From Tsuneonella sediminis (GTDB lineage Bacteria > Pseudomonadota > Alphaproteobacteria > Sphingomonadales > Sphingomonadaceae): 64,000 nt of DNA. How positions within the stretch are numbered: the first letter of the stretch is position 1; the number at the start of each line of letters is the position of its first letter. Shown in pieces: positions 43,594 to 51,509 of the stretch. The stretch lies in NCBI RefSeq assembly GCF_051912845.1, contig NZ_JBNCBU010000001.1, forward strand, positions 1,550,001-1,614,000, in the 5' to 3' direction. Under the pieces are notes generated by a model that worked only from the letters and a program-made list of their open reading frames with translations, was not told the origin of the DNA and did no database searches. The translations under genes and the position numbers were made by a program.

Positions 43594-45621
43594 TCAGCGC
43601 AGGTCGGGCGGGGTCGCCTCGGCCTTCAGCATCGCCAGCGCCTCGGCCAGCGGCATGACCTTCTGGTGCTGTTCGCCCAGCGTACGGACCGCGACCGTGC
43701 CCTCCTCGGCCTCGCGCTTGCCGACCACCAGCAGGTGCGGGACCTTGGCGAGCGAGTGCTCGCGGACCTTGTAGTTGATCTTCTCGTTGCGCAGGTCGCT
43801 CTCGACACGGATGCCCGCCGCGGCAAGCCGGTTCACGACGTCGCGCGCATAGCCGTCAGCGTCGGACACGATCGTCGCCACCACGGCCTGGGTCGGCGCG
43901 AGCCAGACGGGAAGGCGTCCCGCGAAGTGTTCGATCAGGATCCCGATGAACCGTTCGTACGAGCCGAAGATCGCGCGGTGGAGCATGACCGGACGATGCC
44001 GCTCGCCGTCCTCGCCGACGTAGCTCGCGTCGAGCCGCTCGGGCAGCACCCGGTCGCCCTGGATCGTGCCGACCTGCCAGGTGCGGCCGATCGCGTCGGT
44101 CAGGTGCCATTCGAGCTTGGGCGCGTAGAACGCGCCTTCGCCGGGGAGTTCCTCCCAGCCGTAGTCGTCGTTGGCCATCCCGGCCTCCGCGACCGCGTCG
44201 CGCAGTTCCTGCTCGGCCTTGTCCCAGTCCGCCTCGCTGCCAAAGCGCTTCTCGGGCCGCAGCGCGAGCTTCACGTGGTAGCTGAAACCGAAGTCCGAAT
44301 AGACCTCGTCGGCGAGCTTGCAGAACGCGCGCACCTCGTCGACCACCTGGGCTTCGGTGCAGAAGATGTGCGCGTCGTCCTGCGTGAACTGGCGCACGCG
44401 CATCAGGCCGTGCAGCGCGCCGTGCGGTTCGTTGCGGTGACAGCAGCCCATCTCGCCCAGGCGGACCGGCAGGTCGCGGTAGCTGGTGATGCCCTGCTTG
44501 AAGACGAGCACGTGCGCCGGGCAGTTCATCGGCTTGATCGCCATCCAGTCGGCATCGGGCGCGACGTGCGGGTTGGCCGGTCCGTCGCCGAGCCCGTCGA
44601 CTTCCGGGACGATATCGGGCACCGCGAACATGTTCTCGGCATACTTGCCCCAGTGGCCGGACTGCTCCCACTGTCGCACGTCCATCAGCTGCGGCGTCTT
44701 GATCTCCAGGTAGCCGGCAGCATCCATCTTGCGCCGCATGTACGCTTCGAGCTCGCGCCAGATCCGGAATCCCTGCGGATGCCAGAACACGCTTCCGTGC
44801 GCCTCTTCCTGCAGGTGAAACAGGTCCATCTCGCGGCCCAGCTTGCGGTGGTCGCGCTTGGCCGCCTCCTCCAGTCGGTGCAGGTGCGCGTCGAGCTGCT
44901 TCTTGTTCAGCCAGCCGGTGCCGTAGATCCGCGTCAGCTGCGCGTTCTTCTGGTCGCCGCGCCAGTAGGCTCCGGCCACGCGCATCAGCTTGAACGCCTG
45001 CGGATCGAGCTTGCCGGTCGAGGCCAGATGCGGCCCGCGGCACATGTCGAGCCAGGAATCTTCTGAATCCTTTGGGCCGCTGCGGTAGACCGTCAGTTCC
45101 TCGCCCTCGGGCAGCTCGGCGGCCCATTCGGCCTTGAATGTCTCGCCCTCGGACTGCCACTTCTCGATCAGCTGCTGCCGGCTCCACACCTCTCGCGTGA
45201 GCGGCTTGTCGGCGCGAATGATCTCGCGCATCTTTTCCTCGATCGCGGGCAGGTCGTCCATGCTGAACGGATCGCGGCTGTCGGGCGCCTTGACGTCGTA
45301 ATAGAACCCGTCGTCGGTCGCCGGGCCGAAGGTGATCTGCGTGCCCGGCCACAGCGCCTGTACCGCTTCGGCCAGGACATGCGCGTAGTCGTGGCGGGCG
45401 AGTTCGAGCGCGTCGTCCTCGTCGCGGCTGGTCACCAGGGCGAGTTTCGCATCGTTCTCCAGCGGACGGTTGAGGTCGCGCAGCTCGCCGTCGACGCGCG
45501 CCGCGAGCGCTGCCTTGGCAAGGCCGGGCCCGATGGCGGCGGCGATATCGGCCGGCGTGGTGCCGGGTTCGACCTCGCGAACCGAACCGTCGGGGAGGCT
45601 GATCTTGAGAAGCTCGCTCAT
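43594..45621 (-). CDS. thrS: Threonine-tRNA ligase
   Basis: The 675-residue ThrRS charges tRNA-Thr. The TGS domain is at the N-terminus (MSELLKISLPDGSVREVEPG), followed by the editing domain with RHDYAHVLAEAVQALWP (the HxxxH zinc site), then the class II catalytic core with MKPMNCPAHVLVFKQGITSYRDLP and VMLHRAIFGSYERF (motif 3). The C-terminal anticodon-binding domain ends with VVGKREAEEGTVAVR. Start 45621 is normal. A TSUP permease follows after 12 bases. A hairpin stands in its leader (see separate entry). Confidence 0.98.
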   Translation of the reverse strand: MSELLKISLPDGSVREVEPGTTPADIAAAIGPGLAKAALAARVDGELRDLNRPLENDAKLALVTSRDEDDALELARHDYAHVLAEAVQALWPGTQITFGPATDDGFYYDVKAPDSRDPFSMDDLPAIEEKMREIIRADKPLTREVWSRQQLIEKWQSEGETFKAEWAAELPEGEELTVYRSGPKDSEDSWLDMCRGPHLASTGKLDPQAFKLMRVAGAYWRGDQKNAQLTRIYGTGWLNKKQLDAHLHRLEEAAKRDHRKLGREMDLFHLQEEAHGSVFWHPQGFRIWRELEAYMRRKMDAAGYLEIKTPQLMDVRQWEQSGHWGKYAENMFAVPDIVPEVDGLGDGPANPHVAPDADWMAIKPMNCPAHVLVFKQGITSYRDLPVRLGEMGCCHRNEPHGALHGLMRVRQFTQDDAHIFCTEAQVVDEVRAFCKLADEVYSDFGFSYHVKLALRPEKRFGSEADWDKAEQELRDAVAEAGMANDDYGWEELPGEGAFYAPKLEWHLTDAIGRTWQVGTIQGDRVLPERLDASYVGEDGERHRPVMLHRAIFGSYERFIGILIEHFAGRLPVWLAPTQAVVATIVSDADGYARDVVNRLAAAGIRVESDLRNEKINYKVREHSLAKVPHLLVVGKREAEEGTVAVRTLGEQHQKVMPLAEALAMLKAEATPPDLR

Positions 45622-45640
45622 GGGTACCTTCGTCTCGTGT

Positions 45641-45671
45641 GGCGCGCCCTTGGCACAAAGGGCACGGCGCC
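45641..45671 (-). other. Hairpin in the thrS leader
   Basis: On the minus strand GGCGC and GCCCTT (with a 3-base bulge) pair with AAGGGC and GCGCC around TGTGCC, giving an 11-base-pair stem about 20 bases before the thrS start. It has no T-tract, so it is not a simple terminator. It could resemble the tRNA-like operator used by E. coli thrS or be a chance GC hairpin. Confidence 0.3.
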
Positions 45672-45851
45672 GGAAGGCGTCAGTTGGTTCGCGAGGCTTC
45701 GGGAGGATGACGCCGTTCCGCACGAAACCGGGCGGCGGCGGATCGTGCTAGCGCAAGCTCCACCGCCCCCGGGTGACCGGGGTGGTGGTAGTCAGTGCAG
45801 GAGCGCGGCCGCAGATCATCGCTGCCGGCATAGCCGCGAAGGAGCGCGTTC

Positions 45852-47498
45852 TCAAGCCGTGAACCGGCGGGCACCATGGTCGGTGCCCATCCGGCGCGTT
45901 CCTGCAAGGGCCGCCGAACGGTGGCGCACCCCTTCGGTGAAACGCCATTCGCAGCTCGCCCGCGCTGGCGTGAGTTCCACCGCCATGTAGCCGCGTTCCG
46001 ACACCTCGGACCACTTGAGCTGCGGGTTCTTCGCGACGAGCGCGGCGGCCAGATCGGCGGGGGCGATGCCCTGGAAATAGGCTTCCGCGCCCGGCGAGGT
46101 GACCGAATGGCCGGCAAACTCCACCCCGGCTCCGCCGAGTTCGCAGGCCCAGGCGTTGTGGCTGTCACCCGACAGCACGACGAGATTCGCCTCGGCCTCG
46201 CGCGCTGCGGCCAGCAGCCGATCGCGCGCGGCGGGATATCCGTCCCACGCGTCCATGTTGAACGGGAGACCGGCGTCCGACACGGCTGTCGCCACCGCCA
46301 TGCGGCCGGAAAACGTCTTCGCGAGGTCCGGCTCTAGCCTCAGATCGATCGCGGTCGGCAGGCGCAGCGCGCCCATGACCACCGGCTGCACGAGGACCTG
46401 CCACCGGCGCCCCGCGCGCACCGACGCGGCCATCGTCGCTGCGACCCACCGCTCCTGCGTGTCACCCAGCAGCGTGCGGGATGGGTCGCGCCACGCACCG
46501 CCGCGGAAAGACTCGAGCGCGCTGGCCAGGCGATCGGGCGATAGGCCGCGGGCGAGCGAGGACAGGTCGAGCGGCCTGTCTCGGGCGGTGATGCGGGTTT
46601 CCACGCGCAGCAGTGTCGCGAGATCGCCGATGTCGTAGCCCGCCCACGGCGCGTCCGAGACCGGCATCCATTCGCTGCGCGCCGTCATTGCCGCCGCAGT
46701 GCGCGCGGTCCACGGGCCCTCGCTTGCCGGTTGATGGTTTTCCGCCCCGCCCTTCCACGAATCATTCGCTGTCTCGTGATCGTCGAAGATCGCGATCATC
46801 GGATACAGCTGGTGCAGCCGCTGCAGGTCGGGATCGCGGCGGTAGCTGGCATAGCGCAGGCGATAGTCGGCGAGGTACACGGTCTCGCCCGGCGGTTCGG
46901 CAAGCCGCCCGGCAACTCGCTGCCTTTCGGTCGGGTAAGTGCCTGGACCGTATTCGTAGAAGTAGTCGCCGAGGTGAACGGCGAGGTCGAATTCGTCGGC
47001 CTCGTTCGCATGGGCGTAGGCGTTGAAGTGGCCGAAGCCGAGATTAGAGCAGCTGAAAACCGCCATCCGGAAGCGGTCGGTCGCCCCCTCGGGCAAGGTC
47101 CGCGTGCGTCCGGTAGCCGACATCGTGCCGTCCGGGGCGACGAAACGGTAGTAGTACCACCGGCCCGGCTCGAGCCCATCCGCCACCGCCTTGGCGCACC
47201 AGTCGCGGTCAGGGGACGCCTCCACCTCGCCCCCGGCAACGGTGCGGGAAAAAGCGTTGGTTTCGGCCAGCTCGTAGCGCAGCCGCGTGGGCGCGGTCCC
47301 GACGTAGCGCGTCCACAACAGGACTGATCGGGCCTGCGGCTCCCCGCTCGCCACGCCGTGGGTGAACCCGCCCCCGATACCGGCGGAAAGCGGCGCCGCG
47401 GCGAACCCCGCCGCAAGGAAGCTGCCCTGGAGCAAACGCCGCCGATCAAGCATCGCGAGCGGGCTCGAGGCAGGCGGCGGGGCGGAAGATTCGCGCAT
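45852..47498 (-). CDS. phoD: PhoD-type alkaline phosphatase/phosphodiesterase, Tat-exported
   Basis: A 548-residue secreted metallophosphatase. The N-terminal Tat signal contains the twin arginine (LDRRRLLQGSFLAAGF). The PhoD N-terminal domain begins FTHGVASGEPQARSVLLWTRYV near residue 50. Metal ligands appear in VHLGDYFYEYG, IFDDHETANDSW and VLSGDSHNAW, the order expected for PhoD. It releases phosphate from phosphate mono- or diesters in the periplasm or outside the cell. The gene is divergent from the HTH/membrane-protein operon; the 148 bases between contain no convincing Pho box. ATG 47498 gives the standard Tat signal. Confidence 0.95.
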   Translation of the reverse strand: MRESSAPPPASSPLAMLDRRRLLQGSFLAAGFAAAPLSAGIGGGFTHGVASGEPQARSVLLWTRYVGTAPTRLRYELAETNAFSRTVAGGEVEASPDRDWCAKAVADGLEPGRWYYYRFVAPDGTMSATGRTRTLPEGATDRFRMAVFSCSNLGFGHFNAYAHANEADEFDLAVHLGDYFYEYGPGTYPTERQRVAGRLAEPPGETVYLADYRLRYASYRRDPDLQRLHQLYPMIAIFDDHETANDSWKGGAENHQPASEGPWTARTAAAMTARSEWMPVSDAPWAGYDIGDLATLLRVETRITARDRPLDLSSLARGLSPDRLASALESFRGGAWRDPSRTLLGDTQERWVAATMAASVRAGRRWQVLVQPVVMGALRLPTAIDLRLEPDLAKTFSGRMAVATAVSDAGLPFNMDAWDGYPAARDRLLAAAREAEANLVVLSGDSHNAWACELGGAGVEFAGHSVTSPGAEAYFQGIAPADLAAALVAKNPQLKWSEVSERGYMAVELTPARASCEWRFTEGVRHRSAALAGTRRMGTDHGARRFTA

Positions 47499-47588
47499 CA
47501 GCGTAGTCTCCGTTGGCCACGGGACTGCGTCAATGGACACCATGTCATCGCACGCGGCTGGAGCGCCAGGCGTGACTGGAAAGCAAAC

Positions 47589-47624
47589 TTGACACCCCAC
47601 CTTTAATATGACAAACAACCTTTA
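47589..47624 (+). promoter_or_regulatory. AT-rich promoter region with direct repeat ACCTTTA before the regulator operon
   Basis: TTGACA occurs at 47589-47594, but I cannot place a convincing -10 at the right distance. ACCTTTA is repeated at 47599-47605 and 47618-47624, 19 bases apart, within a stretch clearly more AT-rich than its surroundings. The operon's own Xre regulator could bind here; this is inference. Confidence 0.4.
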
Positions 47625-47646
47625 CATCATGAAAAGGGAATTTGAC

Positions 47647-47832
47647 ATGAGCCAGATCTACAAGGCGCTTGTTCTTGGTGCAGCGATGATCGGCCTCGCG
47701 CTTCTCGCGGTATACGGGCTCGTTCCCGAATGGGCCGGCGAATACGGTCCGATCGCGCTTCTCGCGCTGTTCCCCGGCGCCTGGATCGGAAGCGGCCGGA
47801 CTGGCTGCCGGTGCAAGCCCGGGATGGCCTGA
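47647..47832 (+). CDS. Small membrane protein, first gene of the regulator operon
   Basis: A 61-residue protein beginning MSQIYKALVLGAAMIGLALLAVYG, with a second hydrophobic segment IALLALFPGAWIG. Two membrane helices are expected. The start at 47647 is preferred because an AGGGA precedes it; ATG at 47608 would add 13 residues. It ends SGRTGCRCKPGMA. It is followed after two bases by the larger membrane protein, so they form one transcript. No family is known to me, although similar small proteins precede the same regulator pair in other sphingomonads as far as I recall. Confidence 0.75.
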   Translation: MSQIYKALVLGAAMIGLALLAVYGLVPEWAGEYGPIALLALFPGAWIGSGRTGCRCKPGMA

Positions 47833-47834
47833 GG

Positions 47835-48443
47835 ATGGCCGCGGTCGGCGACCTTTGGCGCTCGCCCCCGTTCTGGGCACTTCTCGCGTTCGCAGCGTTC
47901 GGCGCGGTCGTCATGCTCGCACTCGCCCAGGCGATCGGAAAGCCGGTCGCGGTCGTCTCGCTGATCGTTCCTGCCGCGCTCTTCTATCGGGCGCTTCGGC
48001 TCACAGGCGATCCGTCACGCGACGCGGCATGCGGTAACCGGGGCAAAGCCCGGCAGCGCTATACCCGACGCATCATGGCCTTCACCGCAGTTTACCTGCT
48101 CGCCTTCGCATTGCAGACGATGGTCAGTGCCGAGGATTCGGCGTCGGTCGGCCTGCGGGCCGCGCTGGCCGTGCTGCCGGCGCTTGCGGTCCTTGGCGTG
48201 TTCTGGTCGATTGGTCGCTTGATCGTCGAGGAGACCGACGAGTTCCAGCGCATGCTCGTCGTGCGGCAGGTGCTCATCGCGACGGCCCTCGCGCTGGGCA
48301 CGGCGACACTGTGGGGCTTTCTCGAGGCCGCCGAGGTCGTCCCCCATGTCGATGCATACTGGGTCGCCGTCGTCTGGTTCTTCGGCCAGATGCTCGGCGC
48401 GGTCGCCAACCGCATTGCCTACGGGTCGTGGGGGGCGCTTTGA
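47835..48443 (+). CDS. Polytopic membrane protein paired with an Xre-type regulator
   Basis: A 202-residue membrane protein with about six hydrophobic segments. The part from RQRYTRRIMAFTAVYLLAF to the end, containing RLIVEETDEFQRMLVVRQ and YWVAVVWFFGQMLGAVANRIAYG, matches the family I recall as a ~140-residue protein encoded next to a small HTH regulator in sphingomonads. The first ~65 residues (two more membrane segments) look like an N-terminal addition. Its TGA overlaps the TTG start of the regulator (TTGA). ATG 47835 is the only start after the preceding stop. Function unknown; coupling suggests that it and the regulator act together. Confidence 0.85.
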   Translation: MAAVGDLWRSPPFWALLAFAAFGAVVMLALAQAIGKPVAVVSLIVPAALFYRALRLTGDPSRDAACGNRGKARQRYTRRIMAFTAVYLLAFALQTMVSAEDSASVGLRAALAVLPALAVLGVFWSIGRLIVEETDEFQRMLVVRQVLIATALALGTATLWGFLEAAEVVPHVDAYWVAVVWFFGQMLGAVANRIAYGSWGAL

Positions 48444-48652
48444 AGAACCGCCTCAGGGTCCTCAGGGCGGAGCGCGACTGGAGCCAGCAGGACCTCGCCC
48501 AGCGACTCGGGGTGTCCCGGCAAAGCGTCAACGCGATCGAGACGGGACGCTACGATCCGTCCCTTCCCCTTGCGTTTCGCATTGCCGCGGTCTTCGCCCT
48601 TGCCATAGAGGACGTGTTCGAGCCGGATCCTGGAGATTGCGCCAATGCCTAG
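48440..48652 (+). CDS. Small Xre-family helix-turn-helix regulator, TTG start
   Basis: A 70-residue protein that is almost only a helix-turn-helix domain: KNRLRVLRAERDWSQQDLAQRLGVSRQSVNAIETGRYDPS is the complete HTH_3 motif. The tail AVFALAIEDVFEPD ends as in many short Xre proteins. The start is TTG at 48440, overlapping the stop of the membrane protein (TTGA); no ATG lies near. It should bind DNA as a dimer, and the direct repeat upstream of the operon is one candidate site. Translational coupling with the membrane protein means both would be made in step. Confidence 0.85.
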   Translation: MKNRLRVLRAERDWSQQDLAQRLGVSRQSVNAIETGRYDPSLPLAFRIAAVFALAIEDVFEPDPGDCANA

Positions 48653-48764
48653 GCTGACCGCCGTCGTGCTGGCCCTGCTCGCCGCCGCGTGCGATCGAAA
48701 CGATCGGCAGGACGGGCGGGACGGCGAAAGCAGGCCACCCGTGTTGCTTCCACTGATCGAATAA
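48645..48764 (+). CDS. Tiny lipoprotein, 39 residues, last gene of the regulator operon
   Basis: A short frame starts MPRLTAVVLALLAAACDRND; the lipobox LAAAC is at residues 12-16, so Cys16 would be lipidated. The mature peptide is only about 24 residues, with charged DRQDGRDGE and a hydrophobic end VLLPLIE. It overlaps the end of the Xre gene by eight bases, which supports its place in the operon. No family is recognised. It could be a real short lipoprotein or a chance frame; the lipobox and the overlap favour the former. Confidence 0.45.
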   Translation: MPRLTAVVLALLAAACDRNDRQDGRDGESRPPVLLPLIE

Positions 48765-48807
48765 CCGCGGCTTGCCAATCCGGCGCGCCCGCGGGCATGG
48801 TCCGGGC

Positions 48808-49578
48808 ATGGTCCCGGTTTCGTTCCACGTGATGCCCGATGGTCGCCGGATCGCCTACCGGCTCATCGCGGGCCGGGGGCCGGCGTTCGTTTTTCTGCCC
48901 GGCTACATGTCGGACATGACCGGCGGCAAGGCGACAGCGCTGGCCGACTGGGCACGGGACCAGGGGCGCGCGTGCCTCCTGGTCGACTATTCCGGCTGCG
49001 GCGAATCGGACGGGGACTTCGCCGACGGGACGCTGTCTCGCTGGACCGACGAGGTAGTCGCGCTCGTCGAGGCGTTGATCGACGGGCCGGCCATCCTCGT
49101 CGGTTCCTCCATGGGCGGCTGGCTGATGCTGCTCGCCGGCTTGCGACTTGGCGCGCGGGTGGAAGGCCTCGTCGGCATTGCCGCCGCTCCCGACTTCACC
49201 GAGTGGGGATACAGCGAGCAGGACAAGTCGCGCCTAGCGGCGGGCGAAACGGTCTTCGATACCAATCCCTACGGGCCGGAGCCGACCCCGATGCACCCGC
49301 GTTTCTGGGCCGACGGGCAAGCCGGACTGCTGTTGGACCGCGAGATCGCGATCGATTGCCCGGTGCGGCTGATCCACGGGATGCGAGACGACGACGTGCC
49401 GTGGGAAGTATCGCGCCGCCTTGTCGATGCTCTGCGTTCGAGCGACGTTCACCTGCTGCTGGTCAAGGACGGGGACCACCGGCTGAGCCGCGACCAGGAC
49501 ATCGCGATGCTCTTGCGCGTGGCCCGATTGCTCTCATCTGGAGACCCATGCTCGAGCTCCTCCTCCCCGTCGCCCTGA
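48808..49578 (+). CDS. Alpha/beta hydrolase (ABHD10-like)
   Basis: A 256-residue serine hydrolase. The nucleophile elbow is LVGSSMGGWLMLLAG, the acid is in IHGMRDDDVPWE, and the His is in LLVKDGDHRLSRDQD. The early region VFLPGYMSDMTGGKA and DYSGCGESDGDFADGT closely follow ABHD10-type proteins, which act on acyl-glucuronides and acyl-protein thioesters in animals. The bacterial substrate is unknown. The ATG at 48808 is used; TTG at 48772 and ATG at 48832 are alternatives. The end overlaps the start of the TPR protein gene by 31 bases, so the two frames share a short stretch of DNA. Confidence 0.88.
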   Translation: MVPVSFHVMPDGRRIAYRLIAGRGPAFVFLPGYMSDMTGGKATALADWARDQGRACLLVDYSGCGESDGDFADGTLSRWTDEVVALVEALIDGPAILVGSSMGGWLMLLAGLRLGARVEGLVGIAAAPDFTEWGYSEQDKSRLAAGETVFDTNPYGPEPTPMHPRFWADGQAGLLLDREIAIDCPVRLIHGMRDDDVPWEVSRRLVDALRSSDVHLLLVKDGDHRLSRDQDIAMLLRVARLLSSGDPCSSSSSPSP

Positions 49579-50375
49579 TGCAGGTCGGCATCGCGCCGAC
49601 CGCTTCGCCGGTCACCGCGGTTCCGCCTGAGTTGCAGGACCGTCCCCCCCGCGAGGCGGTGCGCACCGCCCCGATGCTCGACCGGTCAGCGAGCCGGGCA
49701 GCGATCGACCTTTGCCTCGACACCGCGCGCAGCGATCCGGGAAAGGCGCGCGCCTTTGCGGAAGAGTGGGTCGCGCGCACCGACGGGCTGCAGCGCGCCA
49801 CGGGACGCCACTGCCTTGGTGTCGCGGCAGGAAACCAGGGCGACTGGGCGGCGGCGGCGGCTGCATTCCTGGCGGCACGCGACGAGGCGGACGACACCGG
49901 TTTCAGGGCGCGGATGGGTGCGCTTGCCGGCAGCGCGATGCTGGCGGACGCACGGTTCGCCGATGCCCTTTCGGCGCTCGACACGGCGCGGGAGGCAGCG
50001 GCGGGAGATGCGGTCCTCGTCGGCGCGGTCGCGCTCGACCGGGGGGCCGCGCTGGTCGCCCTCGGCCGCGAGGGCGAAGCCGCCACGGCGCTGAGCGAAG
50101 CGCGCGCCATGGTCCCCGGCGATGCGCAGGCTTGGCTTCTGTCGGCCACGCTGGCCCGGAGGCAGGGCGATCTCATGGCGGCACAGCAGCACATCGAGCG
50201 CGCCGCCCTGATCGAGCCGCGCGATCCCGCCATCGGGCTCGAAGCGGGGGTGATCGCCGCGCTCGGCGGCAGGGATGATGCGGCAAGGCAGTCGTTCGCT
50301 TCGGTCGTCGCGGCCTTCCCGGGCAGTCCCCAGGCCGCCGCGGCGAACACGTATCTGGCGCAGCTCGAGGAATGA
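49548..50375 (+). CDS. Tetratricopeptide repeat protein
   Basis: A 275-residue protein with a hydrophobic start (MLELLLPVALMQVG), possibly a signal, and about five alpha-helical TPR-like units from residue 60 on; examples are ALAGSAMLADARFADALSALDTA and AWLLSATLARRQGDLMAAQQHIERAALIEP. TPR proteins act as scaffolds for protein-protein contact. It starts inside the end of the hydrolase gene (31-base overlap), and its last bases overlap the LLM oxidoreductase start by four (ATGA). This gives a three-gene unit. The function is not determinable. Confidence 0.82.
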   Translation: MLELLLPVALMQVGIAPTASPVTAVPPELQDRPPREAVRTAPMLDRSASRAAIDLCLDTARSDPGKARAFAEEWVARTDGLQRATGRHCLGVAAGNQGDWAAAAAAFLAARDEADDTGFRARMGALAGSAMLADARFADALSALDTAREAAAGDAVLVGAVALDRGAALVALGREGEAATALSEARAMVPGDAQAWLLSATLARRQGDLMAAQQHIERAALIEPRDPAIGLEAGVIAALGGRDDAARQSFASVVAAFPGSPQAAAANTYLAQLEE

Positions 50376-51355
50376 TCCCGCTTTCGGTTCTCGACCTCGT
50401 GCCGGTGCGCGAGGGCGGCACGCTGGCGGACGCGTACGCTGCCACGGCGCGCCTCGCCCAAGCGGCGGAGCGGCACGGGTACAGGCGGTTCTGGATCGCC
50501 GAGCACCATACGATGGAAGGGATCGGAGGTGCCGCGACCTCTGTCGTGATCGGCCACGTCGGCAATGCCACCCGCACCATCCGCATCGGGTCGGGCGGAA
50601 TCATGCTTCCCAACCACAACCCGTTTGTCATCGCCGAGCAGTTCGGCACGCTCGACGCGCTGTTCCCCGGACGGATCGACCTCGGGCTCGGCCGGGCGCC
50701 CGGCGCGGGGCCGGAGCTTCAGCGCGCGCTGCGAAAGAACCTTCACCAGGCGTCCGAGTTTTTTCCGCAGGACGTGGCGGAGCTGCGCGCGCTGTTCGAC
50801 GGTGACCCGCAGCTCGGAGTGCAGGCGATCCCGGGACGCGGCGCGCGGGTCGAGATGTGGATGCTGGGCTCGAGCCTGTTCGGCGCCGACCTCGCGGCCA
50901 GGCTCGGCATGCCTTACGCCTTCGCCTCGCACTTCGCGCCCGACCACCTCGACGCTGCGCTGAAACTCTATCGCGAGCGGTTCCAGCCGTCCGACTGGCT
51001 CGAGAGACCGCATGCGATGGCGGCAATGACCGTGTTCGCGGCGGAGACCGATGCGGAGGCCGAATTGCTCGCCTCCAGCCAGCAGCAGAGTTTCGTCGCG
51101 CTGCGAACCGGGCGCCCGGGCAAGCTTCCTCCGCCGGTGGACAACTACCGCGCGGGCCTTCCGGCCCAGGCCCAGTCGCTGCTCGCGCACATCGGGCAGG
51201 CGAGCGCAATCGGGTCGCCCGCAACGGTGCGCGAGACGATCGGCCGCTTCGTCGAGCGCACCGGGGCAGACGAGATTATCGTTTCCGGCGCGACGTTCGA
51301 CCCGGAGGCGCGCGAACGGTCGCTCGAGCTGACTGTCGAGGCGCTGTCCGGATAA
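50372..51355 (+). CDS. LLM class flavin-dependent oxidoreductase
   Basis: A 327-residue luciferase-like monooxygenase family enzyme with the TIM-barrel pattern. It begins LSVLDLVPVREGGTLADAYA and continues with RFWIAEHHTMEGIGGAAT, IRIGSGGIMLPNHNPFVIAEQFGTLDALFPGRIDLGLGRAPG and MLGSSLFGADLAARLGMPYAFASHFAP. These are the hallmarks of the subgroup related to E. coli YhbW. It should use FMNH2 or F420-like flavin, but the substrate is unknown. The start overlaps the TPR gene end by four bases. Confidence 0.9.
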   Translation: MIPLSVLDLVPVREGGTLADAYAATARLAQAAERHGYRRFWIAEHHTMEGIGGAATSVVIGHVGNATRTIRIGSGGIMLPNHNPFVIAEQFGTLDALFPGRIDLGLGRAPGAGPELQRALRKNLHQASEFFPQDVAELRALFDGDPQLGVQAIPGRGARVEMWMLGSSLFGADLAARLGMPYAFASHFAPDHLDAALKLYRERFQPSDWLERPHAMAAMTVFAAETDAEAELLASSQQQSFVALRTGRPGKLPPPVDNYRAGLPAQAQSLLAHIGQASAIGSPATVRETIGRFVERTGADEIIVSGATFDPEARERSLELTVEALSG

Positions 51356-51509
51356 ACCGGGCGCGTCACGCGTAGTGGAAATGCGGCGGGCCCTCACGCA
51401 GACTTGCGAGGCTCGGCGCATGAGCGTAACGCGCGCCACATTGCTGCGACACGCGGCAACAAAATAATAGCGACCCGCGCGCGACCGACGGGTCGACGGA
51501 GCACGCAGG

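Noticed and set aside
47499..47588. Possible Pho box before phoD
   Set aside because: Only one TGTCAT-like half is present, without the expected second half eleven bases away.
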